From positions 120,262 to 184,261 of the forward strand of contig NZ_BOVQ01000006.1 in assembly GCF_018403765.1 (NCBI RefSeq): a DNA stretch of 64,000 bases. Direction: 5' to 3'. This DNA comes from Lactococcus nasutitermitis. GTDB lineage: Bacteria; Bacillota; Bacilli; Lactobacillales; Streptococcaceae. This document shows positions 43,542 through 51,312 of this stretch, piece after piece (position 1 is the first letter of the stretch; every line of letters starts with the position of its first letter). The notes under the pieces were generated by a model that saw only the letters and a program-made list of their open reading frames with translations, made no database searches and was not told the DNA's origin. Position numbers and translations under genes: made by a program.

Positions 43542-45778
43542 TGCAAATGCTCCTTCAAATTTTTTAACGCTACAATAATAGCGCTGGCGAGTGTTTTTTG
43601 CTCAAAAATAAGTTCTTTAGGTAGAGAGCCTTTGGCAGATACTTTATAGTCTAGGGCAAGAAAATTAACAGTTTCAAGAAAATCATGTAAAATAGATTTT
43701 TGTCCCATATACATCTGGATATTGAGCAAATAATTATATTCAAATAACTTCCCATGAGTATATTCAGAAATATTGGAATGCAAGTTTTTCATGGCATTAA
43801 ATAGTCTTAAATAATCAGTTTCAGTCAGTTCTACATTTTTTTCCATAAAAGCATAAGATGTTGTAAGGAATATTAATTGATCAAGATGATAAGTTACTTC
43901 CCTATAAAATTTACTGTATATTGCTTTTTTTAACTGATTTAACTCGGCTTGATAGTGTTCAGATATTTTATAATCTAGTATATCTACTAAAAATTGATTT
44001 GCAAGCCCTTCGTTGAGATAAGAATTTGACTGGAATAAATAAAACTCTTTATCTAGTTGATAATTAGTAAAACAATGTCCCAACTCATGAAGGAGAGTTA
44101 TTACTGCATCATAACTATTGTCAAAGGTTGAATAAACAAAATGTTCATCTAAGCTCGTTATATAAAGTGTTTTGCCAAAAATATCTTTTGAAATTTCTAA
44201 ATTTATGTGATTATCTTCCAATAATTTATCAAAAATTTTTGAAAATCTTTGATTGTTCTGCAATAGTAAGCAATGAATAAAATCCAGACATTTTTCATCG
44301 CTTCCAAAATCTACTTTTCCCTCAGGCTTATAATCGAAATAATCTATTTTTTCTTTATCATCAGTATTGATTGTATGATAATTTTCTTCAGATAAATTTT
44401 TTATTTCAGATAAAAGCTCTTTATCTCTTTGGGAGAGGCTACTAAAGTAGTTTTTTAAAGAGATAGAAAAACTTTTGAGCAGCTCGGTCTTATTTTCAGT
44501 AGCAAAAATATAAAAATATTCTTGGGATGAATAATCAGCAAAATACTTCATTAGTTGATTTTCGGAATAAAAATTTGAGGGCAAAGGGATGGATAAAGTG
44601 TTTGTTAGCGATTTTTGACGTTTCGCAAATTGCTCACTAAATATAGCCAAAGAAGTTGTTATGTCAGTGCTCAAATAGGTTGTATCAAGCTGGATGTTGT
44701 TGATGAATTTTAAATACTGAGCAAAATTTATTATCTTTTCTTTTTGATTTGTAATATTTTTTAACGGTGTTTTTTCAAAAATACCGGCCAAATTTTTTTG
44801 AAATTTTTCACGATTAGAATGATATTCAACAAAGCTTGTTGACATATTTAGTAAGTTAATTTCTAATAATTGATCAAGTGGGGCTAGTTTATAAATGTGA
44901 TTGACAATAATTCTAGTGATGATACTTCCTAGTAATTGTGAATCAATAATCGTTCCGCGATTTGAAGGATAATGCAAGCTTTTTTCAAAGTGTTCCCAAT
45001 TTTTAAACGTATAATTTCTAAAATTGGAAAAGTCATCAGAAACTTTATAAACAATACTTTTATTTGTGGAATAGCCAGTTGATAGATAAACTTTCTTTTT
45101 TATTTCGATAAATTTTATGAGTTGGGTCACTAATTCTTTTGTTTTTGTATCTGAGCAGTCAATTATAAAATCTGCTTCATAATTTTTATAAATAGTTATG
45201 AAATCTTGTATCGTGTTGATAAATGTTTTTTGAAGGACAATGTTCGGCAAAAAAAGCGAGTGCTGTTCGATATAGCCTTTGATTACTTCAACCTTTTCTT
45301 TTCCAACATCTTTGTTTTCAAATATAGTTTGAGCAATAACATTTTTCATTTCAACTTTATCAAAATCTATTAAACAAAAATTAGTAAACCCCATTTTTAC
45401 AAGACTTTGAACAACTCCAGAGCCAACAGTACCACAACCGATGATTAGAATTTTAGTATCGAAAACCTTGTTGAATGTTGTTGAGCCATACGTCTCGTAG
45501 AAATTATTCAACCTAATCATCTTTTCATCTACTTCATCTACTTCATGAAATTCTTTTAATATGTTATTTTGCTTGAGAACAATAATAAGTGCTTCTAATT
45601 CGTCTTGTGACAGTTTGATATCGGGAAAGTCATCTTCATTTTTGGGTTCTTCATACCATGAAATTAAACATTCCCAAACCTCTTTAGTGTATCGGTGTAA
45701 TTTTTTATAATTGCTATCGTAGAAGAATAAGCCATTTTCATCTATCGAAAGGTATTTTGCCTTATTAATGATTAACAT
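43538..45778 (-). CDS. RRE-like/ThiF (E1-like)/M3-like metallopeptidase fusion, putative RiPP maturation enzyme
   Basis: This 746-residue protein has three parts. Residues 1-~85 resemble a PqqD-type recognition element (GLFFYDSNYKKLHRYTKEVW, then acidic helices). Residues ~105-330 are a ThiF/E1-type adenylating domain: nucleotide loop ILIIGCGTVGSGVV with glycines at 114, 116 and 119, then LIDFDKVEMKNVIAQTIF and DVGKEKVEVI, all classical. Residues ~360-746 resemble an M3-type peptidase, with the zinc motif HELGH at 564-568 and a Glu590 in LNEGLANQFL. The start at 45778 is supported by AGGAGG; an earlier in-frame ATG at 45826 has no such site. The family can activate a C-terminal carboxylate as adenylate; the peptidase could cut the leader. 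It is immediately downstream of the KCYCVILC peptide gene. I know of no described system with this exact domain order. Confidence 0.82.
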   Translation of the reverse strand: MLIINKAKYLSIDENGLFFYDSNYKKLHRYTKEVWECLISWYEEPKNEDDFPDIKLSQDELEALIIVLKQNNILKEFHEVDEVDEKMIRLNNFYETYGSTTFNKVFDTKILIIGCGTVGSGVVQSLVKMGFTNFCLIDFDKVEMKNVIAQTIFENKDVGKEKVEVIKGYIEQHSLFLPNIVLQKTFINTIQDFITIYKNYEADFIIDCSDTKTKELVTQLIKFIEIKKKVYLSTGYSTNKSIVYKVSDDFSNFRNYTFKNWEHFEKSLHYPSNRGTIIDSQLLGSIITRIIVNHIYKLAPLDQLLEINLLNMSTSFVEYHSNREKFQKNLAGIFEKTPLKNITNQKEKIINFAQYLKFINNIQLDTTYLSTDITTSLAIFSEQFAKRQKSLTNTLSIPLPSNFYSENQLMKYFADYSSQEYFYIFATENKTELLKSFSISLKNYFSSLSQRDKELLSEIKNLSEENYHTINTDDKEKIDYFDYKPEGKVDFGSDEKCLDFIHCLLLQNNQRFSKIFDKLLEDNHINLEISKDIFGKTLYITSLDEHFVYSTFDNSYDAVITLLHELGHCFTNYQLDKEFYLFQSNSYLNEGLANQFLVDILDYKISEHYQAELNQLKKAIYSKFYREVTYHLDQLIFLTTSYAFMEKNVELTETDYLRLFNAMKNLHSNISEYTHGKLFEYNYLLNIQMYMGQKSILHDFLETVNFLALDYKVSAKGSLPKELIFEQKTLASAIIVALKNLKEHLQ

Positions 45779-45865
45779 AGTGCCTCCTAAAATAAAATGC
45801 CAGAAATCATAAAAATTTTCTGGCATAAAGTTTTTTTATTCAACAATGATGAATAATTTTTATCA

Positions 45866-45979
45866 TCAGCAAAGAATGACACAGTAACATTTATCAGCAT
45901 TTTCATCAATGCGTTCAACATCGTCCATGATTTCATCAACGAGTAATTCAATAAAATCTTCTTTTTCCAAAAAGCTCAT
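45866..45979 (-). CDS. Putative ThiF-type RiPP precursor peptide (ends KCYCVILC)
   Basis: This 37-codon gene begins MSFLEKEDFIELLVDEIMDD, a strongly acidic amphipathic leader, continues VERIDENAD and ends KCYCVILC. The last eight residues hold three Cys and four aliphatic or aromatic residues, unlike the leader, so they look like the core. GGAG directly abuts the ATG, a poor spacing; a TTG at 45970 (fourth codon, giving 34 residues) has GGAG eight bases upstream and may be the true start. It lies 87 bases upstream of the ThiF-peptidase gene and on its strand. The C-terminal Cys or its carboxylate is a candidate target of the E1 domain, by analogy with ThiF and MccB. Confidence 0.75.
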   Translation of the reverse strand: MSFLEKEDFIELLVDEIMDDVERIDENADKCYCVILC

Positions 45980-46140
45980 CTCCTTTCACATTGCTCTGTG
46001 CACGCAAGCAATGATGCTCAAATTTTCATTTGCAACTGGAAATTTGTTTATTAAAATTATGATTGGTCGAGATGCTGTTCTTTATCAACCACTCAAAGTT
46101 TAACTCTTTTATTCAACTTTTGGGAAATTTCTTTAATATA

Positions 46141-46998
46141 TCAAAAAGTATCGATTTCTTTAGTCCAAGCATCCGCTTCGGATTGAAAACCATAATCTTC
46201 AAGTGTTTTTATGACTTTTTTTAATTCACTTTTATTCTTGTCGTAGCCTTGTAGATAATGATAATGGGCTTCATGATAGTTCAAAAATAACTTTTCAAGA
46301 AAGCAATCAAAGGGAATGCCGATTTCTTTGACGTGATTGATATATTTCAGAGCTTGAGGTAAATTTTTTCTTGTCAACCATGCGTTGATGATATTTAAGA
46401 AAGTAGTGATGACCATTGCTTGATTGGTGAGACGTTTATAAAAATTAGTCTTACCAAGAATTAAAGTTCCATAGTATTTTAAAGCATTATCATCGAAAAA
46501 TGAGGTACAGTTTGAAAATATCCAGAGTTCATATCTGCCCCATTCATCTACGGATTCTAAGTAGTCCATCAAAAATCCAACATCCTCTCTGAAAGGGACA
46601 GATTTTTCGACAATAGCGATGATTAACTGAGTGTAAATTTTATTGATTTTATCAAATTTATTTTTTGAGTGCTCTGCTTTATCGCTCCAGAATGTGTGTA
46701 GCTTTTTTAAAGCGGTCAGGTCTTTATTTGCATAGGCTTTGGAGACTTCATTTTCAAAGATTTGGTCGGGACGTTGAGAATAATCATTGTACAAATATTC
46801 AAATTCATCTAAGTAAACTTTTGAATGGACAAGAATAGTAAAGAATTTATCGACAGAGATGCTATGTTTGCCACTTTCTAGCAAAGAAACCATTGATTCT
46901 GAAAATTCTCCACCAGTTACCTCTTTCAAAGTGAGCTTTTTGTTCGCCCGAATCATGGCAACGACTTTCCCGATTCTTGAATTAATTTCTTTTTCCAT
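46141..46998 (-). CDS. Rgg-family transcriptional regulator (third; RiPP-linked)
   Basis: This 285-residue protein has an N-terminal helix-turn-helix (KLTLKEVTGGEFSESMVSLL) and a C-terminal helical domain, and is closely similar to the Rgg at 32971. It lies upstream of the KCYCVILC precursor gene on the same strand, 161 bases away, so it probably controls that operon. I found no convincing SHP gene beside it, so it may respond to the same pheromone as its paralogue or to the RiPP itself; both are inferences. GTAGG precedes the ATG. Confidence 0.87.
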   Translation of the reverse strand: MEKEINSRIGKVVAMIRANKKLTLKEVTGGEFSESMVSLLESGKHSISVDKFFTILVHSKVYLDEFEYLYNDYSQRPDQIFENEVSKAYANKDLTALKKLHTFWSDKAEHSKNKFDKINKIYTQLIIAIVEKSVPFREDVGFLMDYLESVDEWGRYELWIFSNCTSFFDDNALKYYGTLILGKTNFYKRLTNQAMVITTFLNIINAWLTRKNLPQALKYINHVKEIGIPFDCFLEKLFLNYHEAHYHYLQGYDKNKSELKKVIKTLEDYGFQSEADAWTKEIDTF

Positions 46999-47047
46999 TT
47001 TTCTACCTACTTTTAATATATTAAAAAATTGAAATATTTCTGATGAT

Positions 47048-47076
47048 ATTATACAATATAAAAAAGTGCTTGTAAA
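47048..47076 (-). promoter_or_regulatory. Promoter of the third rgg gene
   Basis: On the minus strand TTTACA (47071-47076), 17 bases, TATAAT (47048-47053): the same boxes and spacing as upstream of the rgg at 32971. Confidence 0.7.
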
Positions 47077-47080
47077 TATA

Positions 47081-47116
47081 AAAAAACAGCTTTTTTGAGA
47101 AAAGCTGTTTTTTATT
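47081..47116 (-). terminator. Terminator of the 6-phosphogluconolactonase gene
   Basis: AAAAAACAGCTTTT pairs with AAAAGCTGTTTTTT. The T-tract serves the minus-strand gene ending at 47139. Confidence 0.8.
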
Positions 47117-47138
47117 TGACTATTTTAAATTTATAGGC

Positions 47139-48161
47139 TTACAAAGCAAAGACACACGTGCCTTCAGGGCTATAAAAGTCTTTTTGGGCGAGTGTGAGTG
47201 CGCCAGAATTTTGGTCGCGTTTAAAAAGCGTGAGATTGTCAGAATCTTGGTGTGCGACGAGAATGAAATCTTCTGATTTGTTGAAGTTGAAATCGCGAGG
47301 AATGTTTCCCTCAGTAGAAGCCCAGCCGAGAGTTTCAATGCTGGCGCCATCTGTAGCAACTTTGTAGCTGACAATGCTGTCATTGCCACGATTGGAAACG
47401 TAGAGGAACTTTCCATCAGCACTCAGGCGAATGGCAGCAACACCGTTGAAACCTGTGTGTGTGTCAGGTAATGTAGTGATTTTTTGCAGTAAATTAAAAG
47501 TGCCATTTTCATAAGTCAAGACTTCGACTGTTGAGTCGAGTTCGCAAGCGAGGTAAGCGTGTTTGCCGTCAGCCGAAAAAGTGATGTGGCGGTCGCCAGA
47601 ACCAGCTTGGGAATGATAAATTTTTGCGTCAGACAATTTGCCGTCAGCACTGACAGCATAAGTATAAACGGCATCATTGCCCAAATCGCAGACAGCGAGA
47701 CGATTGTCAGGTGTGAGATTGGCGAAATGGCAGAGCGCTCCTTTTTGCTCAGGTTTTGGCCCATGATGGTCTTCGTGTTTTGCAACGTCAGTGAGCTCTA
47801 AAGAGCCGTCAGATAAGCGTTTATAAACGCGGACTTCGCCCAGATGATAGTTGGCTGCATAAACAAGATTGCGTGCTTCATCGACAGAGACATAACAGTT
47901 AGAAGCGCCTGGAGCTGTGACACTGTTGAGTTTCTCTGCTTTTTTGCCGTCAAATGTGAAGGCTGTTGTGCCACCTTCGCTATTTTCAGAAGCGACAGCG
48001 TAGAGATGATCGTGCGCGTCAACTGTGAGATAAGTGGCGCCAGAGATTTCAGCTACGAGTGCAAGATTTGATAGCGTTGCGGTATCTGTATCGAGTTCAA
48101 CACTGTAAATTCCTTTGCTCTCACGTTTTGTGTAGCCACCGATGAGAAATTTTTCTTTCAT
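47139..48161 (-). CDS. pgl: 6-phosphogluconolactonase (lactonase family, beta-propeller)
   Basis: This 340-residue protein matches the seven-bladed propeller lactonases (YkgB/Pgl type): repeats such as YLTVDAHDHLYAVASE, NLVYAANYHLGEVRVYK, HAYLACELDSTVEVL and RLSADGKFLYVSNRGNDSI. It hydrolyses 6-phosphogluconolactone in the pentose phosphate pathway. The start ATG has no ribosome binding site close by. A 10-base-pair hairpin at 48169-48198 lies between the ATG and an AAAGAAAGGA box, so folding could bring the box near the ATG. Confidence 0.9.
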   Translation of the reverse strand: MKEKFLIGGYTKRESKGIYSVELDTDTATLSNLALVAEISGATYLTVDAHDHLYAVASENSEGGTTAFTFDGKKAEKLNSVTAPGASNCYVSVDEARNLVYAANYHLGEVRVYKRLSDGSLELTDVAKHEDHHGPKPEQKGALCHFANLTPDNRLAVCDLGNDAVYTYAVSADGKLSDAKIYHSQAGSGDRHITFSADGKHAYLACELDSTVEVLTYENGTFNLLQKITTLPDTHTGFNGVAAIRLSADGKFLYVSNRGNDSIVSYKVATDGASIETLGWASTEGNIPRDFNFNKSEDFILVAHQDSDNLTLFKRDQNSGALTLAQKDFYSPEGTCVFAL

Positions 48162-48168
48162 ATTATAT

Positions 48169-48198
48169 AAGTAAATTTGCTGATGAGAAAATTTACTT
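48169..48198 (-). promoter_or_regulatory. Hairpin in the 5' region of pgl
   Basis: On the minus strand AAGTAAATTT and AAATTTACTT pair perfectly around a ten-base loop. The only good ribosome binding box lies directly 5' of the hairpin, and seven bases lie between the stem and the ATG. Confidence 0.55.
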
Positions 48199-48268
48199 TT
48201 CCTTTCTTTAATTTTCCACTTATTATTTTAACACAAATAAAGCGTTTTCGCTAAATTTTGATAAGATT

Positions 48269-48290
48269 TTTTTGACAGAATTGTCAAAAA
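48269..48290. repeat. Dispersed GACAG palindrome, copy 18
   Basis: TTTTTGACAG-AA-TTGTCAAAAA, between divergent pgl and coaB. Confidence 0.8.
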
Positions 48291-48357
48291 ATCTGAAACG
48301 TTTTCTTGAAAAATGGCATCATTTATTGTAAAATAAAGAGCAAATGAGGGGAGAAAA

Positions 48358-49053
48358 ATGCGCGTTTTAATTACGTCTGGTGGGACAACTGAGCGGATTG
48401 ACGATGTACGTGGTATCAGTAATTTTGCCACAGGAAGCTTGGGAAAAATCACAGCAGAGCAGTTTTTACAAGCTGGTCATGAGGTTTTTTTGCTTGCAAG
48501 TGAAACAGCGATTTTGCCAGAAGCAGCGGAAAATCTGACAATTATCCATATCACGACGACTGACAGTCTTGTCAAAAATATGGAAAAGCTTGTGCCAGAA
48601 GTGGATGCTGTGGTTCACACAATGGCAGTCAGCGATTATCAGCCAGTGTTTATGACAGCTCTGTCAAATTTTTCAGATGACTTTTCAAAAGATGATTTGC
48701 TTCATTTTTCTGCTGAAAAAGTGAGAAAAATCTCATCTAATTCTGATTTTCAGCTCATGTTGTTGAAAAAAACGCCGAAAGTTATTTCTTACATAAAAAA
48801 ATGGAATCCACAAGTCCAACTTTTTGGATTTAAACTCCTCGCAGGTGTGTCAGAACAAGAACTAGTTGATGTTGCACAGAAAAGTCTTGTCAAAAATCAG
48901 GCAGATTTTATCATTGCCAATGACCTTGAAAATATCACGAAAACACAGCATGAAGCCCTGCTCATCAGTTTTGACAGAATTGTCAAAATGCATACAAAGT
49001 TAGAAATCGCTCAAAGTATTTTAGAAAAAGCTCAGGAGGCTTATCATGGCTAA
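48358..49053 (+). CDS. coaB: Phosphopantothenate-cysteine ligase
   Basis: This 231-residue protein is the stand-alone CoaB of streptococci and lactococci: MRVLITSGGTTERIDDVRGI at the start, NFATGSLG, then AVSDYQPVF and KVRKISS. It couples cysteine to 4'-phosphopantothenate using CTP (or ATP), the second step of CoA synthesis. GGGGAG lies five bases before the ATG. It overlaps coaC by eight bases; most bacteria have the two fused in one protein. Two palindrome copies lie in its coding sequence. Confidence 0.93.
   Translation: MRVLITSGGTTERIDDVRGISNFATGSLGKITAEQFLQAGHEVFLLASETAILPEAAENLTIIHITTTDSLVKNMEKLVPEVDAVVHTMAVSDYQPVFMTALSNFSDDFSKDDLLHFSAEKVRKISSNSDFQLMLLKKTPKVISYIKKWNPQVQLFGFKLLAGVSEQELVDVAQKSLVKNQADFIIANDLENITKTQHEALLISFDRIVKMHTKLEIAQSILEKAQEAYHG
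48651..48671. repeat. Dispersed GACAG palindrome, copy 19 (in coaB)
   Basis: TATGACAG-CT-CTGTCAAAT, imperfect at the outer positions; inside coaB. Confidence 0.6.
48969..48988. repeat. Dispersed GACAG palindrome, copy 20 (in coaB)
   Basis: TTTTGACAGAATTGTCAAAA; inside coaB. Confidence 0.75.
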
Positions 49054-49588
49054 TATTACCCTTGCTGTCACAGGCAGTATTGCAGCTTACAAAGCGGCAG
49101 ATATTGTGTCCGCTCTCACAAAGAAAAAGCACAATGTCACAGTACTGATGACGCGCTCAGCCACGCAATTTATCACACCTTTGACCTTGCAAGTTCTGTC
49201 AAAAAATAAGGTACACACAGATATCATGGATGAAGAACGTCCAGCCGTGGTTAATCATATTGACCTTGCAAAGCAAACGGAGTTGTTCATTGTTGCTCCA
49301 GCCACAGCCGATACTATCAGCCGGCTCGCTCAAGGCGCAGCAAATGATGTCACGGCAGCTGTCGCCCTCGCTCTTCCTGACGAAGCTATCAAAATGCTTG
49401 CGCCAGCGATGAATACACAAATGTACAAAAATCCACTCACAGCACGTAATCTCAGCATTCTCAAAGAAATCGGATACGAAGAAATCGAACCAAAAGAAGC
49501 GCTACTTGCTTGTGGTGACTACGGCCGAGGCGCTCTTGCAAATGTCGATGAGATTGTCAATGCTGTCCTCAAAAAACTAGAAAAATAA
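49046..49588 (+). CDS. coaC: Phosphopantothenoylcysteine decarboxylase
   Basis: This 180-residue flavoprotein starts ITLAVTGSIAAYKAADIVSA, with the catalytic His in VNHIDLA, the substrate-binding APAMNTQMY and the late Cys in LLACGDYGRGAL. It decarboxylates phosphopantothenoylcysteine using FMN, the third step of CoA synthesis, usually as a trimer or dodecamer. It overlaps coaB by eight bases, with CAGGAGG upstream. Confidence 0.94.
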   Translation: MANITLAVTGSIAAYKAADIVSALTKKKHNVTVLMTRSATQFITPLTLQVLSKNKVHTDIMDEERPAVVNHIDLAKQTELFIVAPATADTISRLAQGAANDVTAAVALALPDEAIKMLAPAMNTQMYKNPLTARNLSILKEIGYEEIEPKEALLACGDYGRGALANVDEIVNAVLKKLEK

Positions 49589-49606
49589 GAAAAAACGGAG
49601 AATAAA

Positions 49607-50191
49607 ATGAGAAAATCAAAAGCCTCGGATATCGCAATTCTTGCGATTTTCATTGCGATTATGATTGTGATTCAGCTTTTTAGCCAGATGATTTATAGCG
49701 TTTGGCCTTTCCCAATCAAACCCACATTGTTGCATATCCCAGTGATTGTTGCAAGTATCGTTCTTGGCTGGCGCAAAGGTGCTTTTCTAGGATTTATGAT
49801 GGGGCTGATTTCTTTCATTAATGCCACCATCGTGACATCGCCATCGAGCTTTATGTTTAGCCCACTTCAGCCAATTCCGGGGACAAATCACGGCTCACTT
49901 GCCGCATTGATTATCGCCTTTATTCCTCGGATTTTGATTGGAATTTTTCCATATTTCGTTTATAAATTAATGAAAAATCGTACAGGTATTGGCTTGGCAG
50001 CATTTGTTGGAACAGCGACAAATACGATTTTGGTACTTGGCTCTATCTTCATTTTCTTTGGAGCAACATTAAAATGGACATTTGGCTACTTGATTGAAAG
50101 TATTATTGCCACAAATTCACTCGTAGAAGTACTTTTAGCAGTTATTCTCGTCAGTGCGATTGTGCCAAGTCTTCAAAAAAGCAGAAAATAA
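49607..50191 (+). CDS. ECF transporter S component, probably for pantothenate
   Basis: This 194-residue membrane protein has six hydrophobic segments and the ECF S-component pattern (AIFIAIMIVIQLFSQMIY; HIPVIVASIVLGWRKGAFLG). S components bind a vitamin and dock onto the shared energising module EcfAAT, encoded elsewhere. The position directly after coaB-coaC matches the arrangement of the pantothenate transporter PanT in streptococci and lactococci, so pantothenate is the likely substrate. CGGAG precedes the ATG. Confidence 0.85.
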   Translation: MRKSKASDIAILAIFIAIMIVIQLFSQMIYSVWPFPIKPTLLHIPVIVASIVLGWRKGAFLGFMMGLISFINATIVTSPSSFMFSPLQPIPGTNHGSLAALIIAFIPRILIGIFPYFVYKLMKNRTGIGLAAFVGTATNTILVLGSIFIFFGATLKWTFGYLIESIIATNSLVEVLLAVILVSAIVPSLQKSRK

Positions 50192-50213
50192 TTTTTGACA
50201 GAACTGTCAAAAA
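50192..50213. repeat. Dispersed GACAG palindrome, copy 21
   Basis: TTTTTGACAG-AA-CTGTCAAAAA directly after the stop of the ECF S-component gene. Confidence 0.85.
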
Positions 50214-50219
50214 AATTTC

Positions 50220-50248
50220 TTGTCAAAACACAAAAAATAGTGTATAAT
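50220..50248 (+). promoter_or_regulatory. rpsB promoter
   Basis: TTGTCA (50220-50225) and TATAAT (50243-50248), 17 bases apart, giving a leader of about 140 bases. Confidence 0.75.
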
Positions 50249-50254
50249 AAAAAA

Positions 50255-50395
50255 GTTGCAGTATCTGCACAGTCATGTACAGACAAAAAGCAACCATTTC
50301 ACATTTTATCCTGACAATATCGTAGTGCACATTTAGTGTAGCGGTTGCGGCAGACGGATAAAAGAGGAAAAACTATCTTAAAAGGAGACATTCAA
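50255..50395 (+). promoter_or_regulatory. rpsB leader with possible alternative pairing
   Basis: GTTGC (50255-50259), GCAACC (50290-50295) and GGTTGC (50343-50348) could pair in two mutually exclusive ways, early or late. A smaller hairpin TGCAG/CTGCA lies in between. Such leaders are often used by ribosomal proteins for autoregulation. I do not match it to a named family. Confidence 0.45.
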
Positions 50396-51163
50396 ATGTC
50401 AGTTATTTCAATGAAACAACTTCTTGAAGCCGGTGTTCATTTCGGTCACCAAACACGTCGTTGGAACCCTAAAATGAAACCATACATCTTCACAGAACGT
50501 AATGGTATCCACGTTATTGACCTTCAAAAAACAGTAAAACTTGTTGATGAAGCTTACAATTACGTACGTCAAGCATCAGAAAATGGTGCGATTGTACTTT
50601 TCGTTGGTACAAAAAAACAAGCTGCTGAAGCTGTTAAAGATGAAGCACAACGTGCTGGTCAATACTACGTCAACCATCGTTGGTTGGGTGGAATGCTCAC
50701 AAACTGGAACACAATCCAAACACGTGTATCACGCCTTAAATCAATCAACAAAATGGAAGAAGATGGCACATTTGACGTTTTGCCTAAGAAGGAAGTTGTC
50801 CTTCTTAACAAAGAACGTGAACGTCTTGAAAAATTCATCGGTGGTATTCAAGATATGCCACGTATCCCAGACTTGATTTACATCGTTGACCCACATAACG
50901 AACAAATCGCTGTCAAAGAAGCAAAAACTTTGGGAATCCCAGTTGTTGCTATGGTTGATACAAACGCAGACCCAGAACCTATTGATGTTGTTATCCCTGC
51001 AAATGATGACGCAATCCGTGCTGTTAAACTTATCACAGCCAAAATGGCAGATGCTATCATCGAAGGCCGTCAAGGTGAAGATGCAGCAGAAGACTTCGTA
51101 GCAGACGAAACAGCTTCAGAAGAATCTCTTGAAGAACTTGCTGAAATCGTAGAAGGCAAATAA
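50396..51163 (+). CDS. rpsB: 30S ribosomal protein S2
   Basis: This 255-residue protein is S2 of the small subunit: [20 protein letters not shown] at the start, [29 protein letters not shown] and the later [12 protein letters not shown]. The acidic C-terminal tail ([20 protein letters not shown]) is typical of Lactobacillales. AAAGGAG precedes the ATG at eight bases; the longer frame from 50345 has no such site. It is followed by a terminator and then tsf, a conserved order. Confidence 0.98.
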   Translation: MSVISMKQLLEAGVHFGHQTRRWNPKMKPYIFTERNGIHVIDLQKTVKLVDEAYNYVRQASENGAIVLFVGTKKQAAEAVKDEAQRAGQYYVNHRWLGGMLTNWNTIQTRVSRLKSINKMEEDGTFDVLPKKEVVLLNKERERLEKFIGGIQDMPRIPDLIYIVDPHNEQIAVKEAKTLGIPVVAMVDTNADPEPIDVVIPANDDAIRAVKLITAKMADAIIEGRQGEDAAEDFVADETASEESLEELAEIVEGK

Positions 51164-51187
51164 GCAACACTATAAACTAAGTCACAA

Positions 51188-51224
51188 CAACAGGCGGAGG
51201 CCCTACGCCTCTACCTGTTTTTTG
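51188..51224 (+). terminator. rpsB terminator
   Basis: AACAGG-CGGAGGC and GCCTC-TACCTGTT pair around CCTAC, followed by T6. Confidence 0.85.
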
Positions 51225-51235
51225 ATAAAAAATAC

Positions 51236-51289
51236 TTTTGACAGTTCTGTCAAAACACATAAAACATTTTTGACAAAACTGTCAAAAAT
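51236..51289. repeat. Dispersed GACAG palindrome, copies 22 and 23
   Basis: TTTTGACAG-TT-CTGTCAAAA at 51236-51255 and ATTTTTGACAAAACTGTCAAAAAT at 51266-51289, in the rpsB-tsf gap. Confidence 0.85.
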
Positions 51290-51312
51290 AAACGACAAGG
51301 AGAAATATAAAA

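Noticed and set aside
45909..46103. Plus-strand open frame with a hydrophobic stretch that could be an SHP gene for the third Rgg
   Set aside because: It has no ribosome binding site, overlaps the precursor gene on the other strand and lacks the Asp/Glu-isoleucine signature of SHP peptides.
8852..51289. Treating all GACAG palindromes as transcription terminators
   Set aside because: Most end in A on both strands, so no T-tract follows the stem; only those with extra flanking pairs and T-runs (8844, 21513) can work this way.
8852..51289. A CRISPR array made of the repeated palindromes
   Set aside because: Spacing is thousands of bases and irregular, with no constant spacer length and no cas genes.
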